From Embiotoca jacksoni (Eukaryota; Chordata; Actinopteri; Embiotocidae): a stretch of DNA of 64,000 nt. A program made the translations under genes and the position numbers. Below, piece after piece: positions 56,046 through 64,000 of the stretch; the stretch's first letter is position 1; the number at the start of each line of letters is the position of its first letter. A model generated the notes under the pieces. The model searched no databases, had not been told where the DNA came from, and was given only the letters and a program-made list of their open reading frames with translations. The stretch covers positions 18,312,224 to 18,376,223 of the forward strand of contig JAKOON010000005.1 in the NCBI GenBank assembly GCA_022577435.1. The letters are read 5' to 3'.

Positions 56046-56666
56046 CAGTGTAAAGTTTTTAATGAAGAGGAAACTGCTGTATTTAGTCCTCTGGGGAGGA
56101 AAACAGCTTGAATTATTCAAATCCAAATCAGATGCGGGTCTCCAGAGCAGAAGGCATGACAGAGATTCAAGATTAGAGTGTAGGGATTTTGAGCAAAGAT
56201 AACCTATCGACATGGGGTGGGAAAAAAAAATAAAAATGCTCTTTTGTCTATTGCGTCATTGTTACAGAGCTCTTCTGTCTGCATGAGGGATTTGTCATGG
56301 TTAAAGCAATGCTTTCTGGGATATTGGTGGTCAGACAGGTGACATAGCTGTGGTGAGTCATCCTGTAACATCTGTCACTGACACCTCTGTTTCCCACTTT
56401 AGATTACAGCTTTGCTTGTGCACAAGGCGTAATATCATTGTCAAACCCGGTAATTCATGTTCAGCCATCACACAAGTTCAGCCAGTCTATAGCATGTGTT
56501 GTTTATTATGCAGGGGAAATTGATTTTCTGTTGCTGAGATTAGTTGTGAATGTCACAGGCGGCCAGACAACACTACGTGCAGGGTCACATTCAATAGGCA
56601 ACAAAGAGAAATGACATTGACAAAGGATGAAATGTGTCTTTGTACTGGAGAATCCTGCACAGCTAG

Positions 56667-56670
<4 letters not shown>

Positions 56671-56761
<91 letters not shown>

Positions 56762-56763
56762 GT
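56671..56763. repeat. (TG)46 microsatellite
   Basis: A TG run over about 93 bp with one GC interruption near its end. Confidence 0.97.
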
Positions 56764-59028
56764 CATTTCCACTCAAAGGCCATCAGGAAAAAAAAAAAGA
56801 GAGCAGGTCACAGACACATTTCACCAGCAACCATCCATTTACACGCTCAGGCTGTTGGCATGTCACTCAATTAGTCGCAGCGTGGATTACACTCCACGAG
56901 GGGCTTGGGGAGAGAATCACAGTGGAAATCCAATTTTGTGCCACATCAAATGTCAGGGTAGATCCTTCAGGTTCACTGTGATAAACACAGAGACTGCAGG
57001 AGCGAAGCACACTGTGGATGTGGAGGAGGGGATGAAGGTTATAGTGGAGAAGTAATAAGGGGCGGAGGGGGCGGTGGACGGATGGAGAGAGTCTCTGAGG
57101 TACGCGAGGAATCCCTACCGGCCACCAGGTTCCGGCTGTGTCTATAAAGGGTTGTTTTCACTGCATGTTGGTCTATGCTATGAAACGTGAGGAATTCAAG
57201 CCTACACATACATAATTGAAGTTTGATCAATTTCAAAATGTCACGCAGCCCAATTTACCATCACAAGATCGTTTTTTATTTCTTGTTGCCTAACTCTCAG
57301 CGCCCTATTTCTACCTGCTGATTTGTCCTCCAGTCTGTAAACAGCTCGGAGAAGTGCAATGGATCTGCATGGAAGTGGTATAAATAGAATCTCTCAGGAA
57401 TGCCTCATATATCATTTAGAAAATTATACTTACAGCAGATTCAGCAAACTAATTACGACGCGCGTATGTAGAAAACTTTGTTTTATTAAATTGTGTGTTT
57501 TTTTGGCGCCGGCTGCTCTGGAGACACCTACTGTTGGGTGCAGTGTTCCAGTCGCTGCAGACACACACCAGCAGGCTTTCATTTGTTTGCATAGTCCCGA
57601 CAGCACAACCTCATTTATTCCTGCAAACCTGGAACATCAAACAGGTGCTTTTAGCCATTGTGTGCAGCCTGTTCCCTCTCTAGTGCTGACTGGCCTGACA
57701 AATGGTTGGCAGCAAGGGACCACGACTTCCTGGTGCAATGCCATTAATTAAGAAATCCAAAGTGTGCTTGGTGTAACTTTAATGCCTCGTCTTCCCACAT
57801 TACCTTTCACCCACAGTGATGTTTTTTTATCAGCTCATTTGCTTTGAAATTCATTTCGATGCTACTACTGCCCCAGTTCCTTTGAGTCCTACTCCAGGTT
57901 CTTCGTCTTGTCTTGTGGGAGTGCAGACTTCCTGCGTAGTTTTCTTACTTCTATTTGAGGATTTTTAAGGGTGAACTTGGTGTTTTGATGGTTGTCAGGC
58001 AAAATTGGATTGATGTCTTGATTTCAAAGATTTCTTTGTCCTCTTTGTTCACACCAGAGGGAACGTGTTTATGTTGAATTATTCATACACATTCTCGCTG
58101 TCGTACAGAAATGATTTCAGATATCATCCCAGTGGAAATTCATCACGATCTCCCCCGTGTGTGCAGAGAGGGATGCTCAGTCATTCCTTCCCCTTTCGTG
58201 CAACAAATTCCTCCCCATCCATCTATCTATTTATCTCTCAGTGATGGCTGAAAGTTCACATTCCCAACAGAGGTAACCCGAGTGGCCTCTCAGCCTGTGT
58301 GTCATTACCGCTGACCAGTAGCCCATCTCTATCTGTCCCTGATCTCATGACCTCCCTGAGAGGCAGCCAACAGCACACTCCACGGTGGGGGTGGAGGGAG
58401 TGGAGGGTGAGGTGAGACAGCAGGACAGGAAGGAAGGGAGGGGAAACCAGGGAGAAGGGTGGATGGAAAGGTGAGCGTGCAACATGAAGGGATGGACAAA
58501 GAAAATGTGATGTGGGGAGAAATGAGTTGAATTATGCAGAGAGGAAAATGTAAGAAAAAAAAATCAGGTGACTGACTGAGCTAAAGGGCGAAAGAAGAAA
58601 ATGGGAAGAGGCAGATGGAAAACCGGGAAGAGAGGGTGAGATGCTGAATTGGAAATTGATGGTGAAGAGAGAAGAAAAGCGCGAGAAAAGGACGAGCGGG
58701 AAAATGAGGGTGGAGGCAGAGAAAAATAGAGGGAAGAAAGTCAGAGATCAGACGAGGCAGAGAGGGAGAGTCAGAAGTGAGAAGGAGAGAGAGAAGATGC
58801 TATTTCAAGACCATACTTACTGATAATGTCACTCTACTTCAAAGTGCAAAGCGTTCCTGTCATGCTCCTGCATGACTGTGCCTCTGGAGAGTTTCCTCAT
58901 AGATCAGATGATAAAAGGATGCCTGACTTGCAGGGTGTGCGAGGCTCCTACGCGCTCTGTGTGACACATTCTGGCTTAAACTGTGACAAAATATACTGAG
59001 ATCTCGACTTTCATTTTGTCTTCATCAG
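56764..59028. other. intergenic or intronic DNA, no gene seen
   Basis: It includes a strongly purine-rich stretch at about 58390-58800 (GGAGGG, GAAGAGA) with only chance open frames, and a less repetitive block at about 57350-57480. Confidence 0.4.
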
Positions 59029-59099
59029 CCGCAGCTGCTGATCGCCGGCCCTGAGCGAGATTCACTGTGGCGGGAGACCGAGCAGACCGTGAGGTTCAG
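59029..59099 (+). ncRNA. candidate internal exon of an unidentified plus-strand transcript
   Basis: A 71-bp GC- and CpG-rich island in AT-rich DNA, bounded by a pyrimidine-rich acceptor (TTTTGTCTTCATCAG) and a donor CAG|GTAAAA. One frame is open throughout (PQLLIAGPERDSLWRETEQT...) and remains open across the join to the exon at 61379. No start codon is seen upstream, so coding status is unresolved. Confidence 0.35.
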
Positions 59100-59689
59100 G
59101 TAAAATCCAAGTGCATTTTAGGCTAAAATATCTGCCATACATTTTTCATTAAATCACCAGTACAGCATGACATAAAGGAGCACAAGTGAAGAGGACCTTT
59201 AAATACCTAAAAAGAATGTCACTTATCTCGCTTCTATTATAATTGTGTATTTCGACATGTCAATCACAGGCTTTTCACTTGCATGTCTCGGTGGCTCAGT
59301 TGTCATCGAAGCCATCAATCACGCAGCTTTCGGGCACCAACACTCATAACTGGATCAGTGATTGGCCGGGATTCCTGCAGTGCAATGAAATGAATCCCAG
59401 TCTAGAGAATGAAGCCGGCATCATCTGGCTAATTGAATATGTAGCAAGATTTAATTAGGTAATTTTAACACAGAAACCCAGGCAACATCACTTGGTCTTT
59501 TAGAATTTGTTGGGACTCTTTGGCAGTGACACATTTTTAAATGAGATCAAACTTTTTTCAATCTCTCTGTATTTTTAAATGATTCATTTGTGGGGCTCAA
59601 ATAAAACACATTGTGATTCTCAGCAAGTCGTTTCTTTTCTAATTAATGTTGATACTACTGCCACTGCATCAATAGCATCTATTTACGAC

Positions 59690-59693
<4 letters not shown>

Positions 59694-59780
<87 letters not shown>
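59694..59780. repeat. (AC)43 microsatellite
   Basis: Perfect AC run over about 87 bp. Confidence 0.97.
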
Positions 59781-59783
<3 letters not shown>

Positions 59784-61378
59784 CAACAGATGGTCATTCA
59801 TCCACCCACTCCAACCCTTTTCATTTGGTTTATGCTGTGAATCTACAATTGTGAAAGGATTCAATTATTGGTGTGAATGAGAGAAAGGAATTCTGCCAAA
59901 ACCACAAAACATTTCCTCTCAGTGAACCACTTTGATATTCAGGTTGACTCTCAACAATACATCAGCTGACAGCAACAAATAGGTTATTAGTAAGGTATTT
60001 CTACGGTAAGTTATGAGCAAAAGCTCAGTGAATTATTTGTAATTAATATACTTCTGATCAAAGTTTTGTCCATATAGTGGGGCACCTGCAGGCGGACATC
60101 AAGGGAGACATGTGTCAATAGTGAAAAGGCACACAGATGGTTATACTAAAAAGTGACGAAAACAATAAGGCCAGCATTGTGGTTTGTACACCCAACTAAT
60201 ATTGAGAGAGACAAACCTTTTGTCAGATCTATATGTATATTAAAACCAGGAATATTCTGCTAATATGTAGGTGAAAATGTGCATAAATTAAATATACTTG
60301 TTATTAGCTAATTCAATTGCATTTATGGCGATTATATTTCAAGCAAAAACTGCTAGTATATAAGTGCTGAAACCTTTTTTAACTGGCATTATTTGCCAAT
60401 ATTGTCAATATCATTGAGAGCAATTTATGCAATAATGTTTAGTGCATAGACTTCTGCTGTTTTTGTAACATCAGTATTAAATTTAGGCATGTCAAAGATC
60501 TTTAATTCACAGATATGGTACAGTCTGGATCTGAGAAATGTAACCGTTGTCTGAAAAGCTTTCTGAGAATCACACGTGCATCTCAGGACTTCATCCAAAC
60601 TGAATAAAATAAAATAAAAGTTTCTGAACTCCAGGTAATTTCTGTCCGAGTTATCTTAAAAAGCCTTAATCACAGCTTCTCATCTGCTGTAAAGAAACTG
60701 AGGGTCAATTTATATCTTTAAGCTGTCATTCATGACTTTTACTGTTCTGTCATAAGAGGTCAAGGTGAAACACACCTGCCAGCGTACTTTCAAGAATCTA
60801 AACTCTGCACTACTGGAGAAACTTTGATATATTGCGAGGCAGAACAGCAGACAGGGATTGAAGTCTGTTTCGCCTGCTTTATTTTCAGTTGTCACCAGTG
60901 AGTCCAAAAATATGGTGTTTGTGGGAGCTGCCAAATCAGTATTCCCACTAAATTAATTAGAGAAGTTATTTCCTCCACACTTCCTCTGAATCAACACATG
61001 GCTGCTTCCTGTGTTTACAGAAAACACCAGCGTGTTCCTAACACCTTGTAAACTTTCAATAAAAATGATTATATTTATATATTGCTTTGTAACATTACAA
61101 GACATCCTGACACATTATGAAGTCTAGAGGCAACATATTCTGTTGATCTATGATTTAAAGAAATAGCAGCTACATTTTCACATGTACAAATCTGATTCAG
61201 TTAACACTGACTTGTTAGTCTGCTGATAGATGTACACGTTTCCTGTCTTGTAATACAGATCTCAATTTCCGTCCACATTTGACTACAAAGTTAAAGTTTC
61301 ACCTTTTATCTTATTTTAGAATAGATAAATACTTGAGCTTCAAGAAAGTAACCTCCTTTCTGTCTTCTGTTTTCTCAG
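59781..61378. other. AT-rich DNA without recognised genes
   Basis: No coding frame or repeat with borders was recognised. It would be an intron if the candidate transcript is real. Confidence 0.45.
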
Positions 61379-62005
61379 GTCTCATGGTGATTCAGCGGAA
61401 GACGTGAGAAGACTACTCCGCTTTGTTTCTACATATATGCCACTGTGTAGTATGGCTTTTTATTCCTATGTGATGATGAAAAATGTTCATGTAGGAATAG
61501 AAGCCATTTTACATGTGGTGAGAGAGCAACGTGACGGAGGCATGACACGAGCGAGAGCTCCTCGCCGGCGCTCGCGGACACACCAGCATACGGTTGTCTT
61601 CTGCTGAATGTTTCCCTGTAGTAAAAATACATTTACGCTCATCTTTCAGATGAAGAGTGAGCTCACTGAAGTGCTGCTCTGAAGACAAAGAAATGAAGTC
61701 AGACTTTGTTGTGTGTGCACCTGTTTTTGCCTCCAGGCACAAGCGGCTTCCACTGCTTCCAGTGTTTGATGCATGTGGTGACAGCTGCGGTCCGCAGGGA
61801 TGGAAGTAGGAACATTTGCAAAACATGTCATGAACAAAAGGAAGAAAAGAGTAGGGAGAGACCAATACGGATCTTTAATAACCAACCATAAAAAGAGGCA
61901 CTTAGTGAACCACTTTACAACTTGCAAGAGGCACTGCATTTCCCTTTCTTCTCAATCTGATTCATTTTGTACATTATTAAAATAAAACTTTGACATGAAG
62001 CATTA
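61379..62005 (+). ncRNA. candidate terminal exon of the same transcript, with polyadenylation signal
   Basis: The acceptor TCTGTTTTCTCAG precedes position 61379. An AATAAA signal lies at 61981-61986. Joined to the previous exon, the open frame runs to a TGA at 61605-61607 and would end HTVVFC. The product resembles nothing I recognise, so a long non-coding RNA is equally likely. Confidence 0.3.
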
Positions 62006-62965
62006 CACCAAACAATAATCTACCTACAATATTATACAATGTAAGATACATACAGTATAAACAAGATAAAGCACCTTTGTTGTCCTAGTAAATACTATTC
62101 ATAATAAACATTTGGAGTTTCAGACACAGATGATTGAGTTTGTAATTTGTGTGTGGTATTATCAGTGCATGGGAAGAACTCCAAATACAGGTCTTGGGAC
62201 TGTGATGTCCTTGTATGCACCTGAGTTTATACAATGGAAGCTTTCCTAATTTTGTGCTCTATCAGCCTACATATGAATTACTTAGATGGTTTTACACAGT
62301 ATCTTTAATAAACTACAGAGAACCAGTAAAAACAGTTGGATGTATTGTACTGTAACTGCTACAGATCTCGTGTTCCCTTCCGAGGACATTGGCATTCACA
62401 TTACAATTAAACACAATGTAGCACCAGGGAATGTTTATACAAAAGGCTAATATGATGAATGTCAATGCAGTACAGTAAAGTTAAAAAAAATAATAATACA
62501 AAATTAATACGCTGGAAGCATGTACAAGGTGCACAGACAATAGTCCAAGTCAGTTATGATGTCATTTGGTCCTTTTAAACCAGAAAAAAAAAAAAAAAAA
62601 AAATCATGTTATGAATGCAAAATGAACATGCATTTCTTAGAAGGAAGTATTTTACTGTATTTTCAAGTATTTTTTTTTCTCTCCTTTAGGTAAATGAAAT
62701 ATAATCTCTCAAAAAGTTCATTGGTTATCCCCCAACTAACATATTTAGTTTTGACCCAAAATTCCTCTCTGCCATTCGTCCTCACATTTGTGTAATAAAA
62801 ACACACAAACAAACAAAGAAGACATAAAGTGACTATGTAAGTATTGAAAGATAGCATTTCACAGAAAAGAGCCGTGCAATCTCATTCACCATAATGAATT
62901 GTCTTAAACTTTTATAACTGTGAACATTTACAGTCTCTTTATTCACAGATCCCTCAAACCCCCCC
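62006..62965 (-). other. possible 3' UTR of the minus-strand gene at the right edge
   Basis: A minus-strand AATAAA (TTTATT at 62938-62943) lies only about 23 bp below the stop. A variant ATTAAA (TTTAAT at about 62304-62309) offers a longer tail. Confidence 0.35.
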
Positions 62966-64000
62966 TCAGTTAATAGATTCAGACGTGTCCTTCCTTAAAG
63001 GAATCTTAAAGCTAGTGAGTTTTTGGCCAAACAGCTGGCTGAGAAGGTTGTTCTGGGACTCTGCTGTCCGGTAAGAATGACTCTCCATTGCCCTAACCCC
63101 CATCTTTGGCCTAGATTTATTCAAAGAGTTGTTCATGGGAACTGAGGACACTTTAGCTATAGGGGGATGCAGCGGTCTCCCCATAGATCCCTTCTTGGCT
63201 TTATAGTCCCCGTTTTGAGGCGAAACAATCTCAGCTTTCTTTTGCGTGCAGCTGTCAAGCAAACTTCTTTTTGACTGCAACCCCAAGTTTAAGGTCTTGC
63301 ACTTGGAAACGATTTTGTTGCTAACAACGTCGTCCCGTACCGAGGACAGCACGGGGTACTCGTTAGGTCCGTCGGACTTTCTCTGCACAGAAGGATTTGC
63401 ACAATTGCTCGGGCGAAATTTCTTTTTGGCCCTCGAATCAACACCAAAGTTCTCTTGTGTGAATGGAGAGGAAACCCTCTGCAGGCTGTGAGGGGACTTC
63501 ATGTCCTTCCTCTTCTTCTGTGGTCTCACAGCTTCCTTGTCCTCGTTTGAAGCGTTGAGGGAAACTTTGGAGTGGAGGACTGGTGTCGATTCTGCAGCCT
63601 TCACGCTGCTGGTTGTCGAGCTGTTTTTATTGTTGTCAGTTGTTTTTGCTGGGGCGACTTTGTCTTTCATCTGACTGCTACTCTCCTGCTCAGCACCATG
63701 ACATAATATCTGCTGTTTGCTGTCATTACTGGAAGCTCTGGACGTGTGATGCCACTGCTCAGCATCCCTCTGCTGCTCCGTCACATCAACAGCTAAATCA
63801 TGCTTTGCGGACTCAGGTGTCTTTGGAATGAGTTGATTTTCTCTCAGGCTGACAAAAGACTTCTTGCTAGATGGAGGTGAATCTGCTTTTCCTTCAGTTT
63901 CATTTGTGTCACCTTGAGCACAGCCTTCCTTTGCTTTAACAGTCTCCTCCGCTGCACTACTCCTCTCTTTAGATGCTGACCACGAAGTTGTCTCTGCTCT
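62966..64000 (-). CDS. C-terminal part of an unrecognised Lys/Ser-rich, probably nuclear protein; truncated by window edge
   Basis: The frame is open on the minus strand from the window edge (64000) to the stop TGA at 62966-62968, about 344 codons with no internal stop or splice site needed. The composition is hydrophilic and low-complexity, rich in Ser, Lys, Glu and Asn, with several short basic clusters (RPQKKRKD, SRAKKKFRP) that look like nuclear localisation signals. The only strongly ordered-looking piece is the extreme C-terminus, NLLSQLFGQKLTSFKIPLRK followed by DTSESIN, which has the look of a conserved terminal motif. No catalytic domain is visible. A large single exon at the end of a chromatin-associated or scaffold protein is a reasonable guess; RESF1-like is one possibility from human chromosome 12p, but I cannot confirm it. 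It is not etfrf1, the neighbour of KRAS in human. Confidence 0.6.
   Translation of the reverse strand, partial: RAETTSWSASKERSSAAEETVKAKEGCAQGDTNETEGKADSPPSSKKSFVSLRENQLIPKTPESAKHDLAVDVTEQQRDAEQWHHTSRASSNDSKQQILCHGAEQESSSQMKDKVAPAKTTDNNKNSSTTSSVKAAESTPVLHSKVSLNASNEDKEAVRPQKKRKDMKSPHSLQRVSSPFTQENFGVDSRAKKKFRPSNCANPSVQRKSDGPNEYPVLSSVRDDVVSNKIVSKCKTLNLGLQSKRSLLDSCTQKKAEIVSPQNGDYKAKKGSMGRPLHPPIAKVSSVPMNNSLNKSRPKMGVRAMESHSYRTAESQNNLLSQLFGQKLTSFKIPLRKDTSESIN

Noticed and set aside
61384..61407. ATG at 61384 giving MVIQRKT as a start codon with a donor GAC|GTGAGA
   Set aside because: It would need further plus-strand coding exons beyond the opposing gene; a terminal exon with AATAAA at 61981 is simpler. 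Not excluded.

Overview
The window looks like nuclear DNA from a ray-finned fish, probably a percomorph-type teleost. Coding sequence is split into short exons with GT-AG introns, only about 6% of the window is coding, (CA/GT)n tracts are abundant, and every recognisable protein is a vertebrate one. Four genes can be read exon by exon: sarcospan (sspn, minus, 5' part only), bhlhe41/DEC2 (plus), rassf8 (minus) and kras (plus). Human 12p12.1 carries SSPN, BHLHE41, RASSF8, (LMNTD1), KRAS in the same order and relative orientation, so this is an ancient block seen in reverse. No lmntd1-like exon was found between rassf8 and kras.

Layout. 1-3.45 kb: first two coding exons of sspn on the minus strand; the remainder lies off the left edge or was not found. 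3.45-5.24 kb: shared head-to-head intergenic region with three CACGTG E-boxes near bhlhe41. 5.24-9.0 kb: complete bhlhe41 with its 3' UTR. About 10.0-24 kb: complete rassf8 coding sequence on the minus strand, a long 3' UTR, a large first intron and a probable non-coding first exon with G/C homopolymer runs; one intron holds a MITE with perfect 13-bp ends. 24.3-27.8 kb: intergenic DNA with a second MITE, a compact CRE/MCAT/MEF2-type motif cluster and the presumed kras promoter. 29.6-38.2 kb: complete kras coding sequence with both alternative last exons (4A and 4B), followed by a 3' UTR of about 2.4 kb.

38.2-62.9 kb is a gene-poor stretch holding degenerate AGGTCA-containing tandem repeats, a 21-bp minisatellite, a relic of a Myb/SANT-like (Harbinger-type) protein, several long dinucleotide tracts, another inverted-repeat element, and a possible three-exon plus-strand transcript ending near 62.0 kb. 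At 62.97-64.0 kb the C-terminal part of an unrecognised lysine/serine-rich, probably nuclear protein enters on the minus strand and runs off the window.

Working together: sspn encodes a tetraspan component of the dystrophin complex; bhlhe41 is a circadian/differentiation repressor; rassf8 and kras are both Ras-pathway genes (a Ras-association-domain protein and a Ras GTPase). They are neighbours by ancient synteny rather than as an operon. The most unusual observations are a (TG)38 tract immediately downstream of the kras exon 4A donor, the E-box cluster before bhlhe41, the MEF2/MCAT cluster before kras, and the uncharacterised spliced-transcript candidate in the gene desert.
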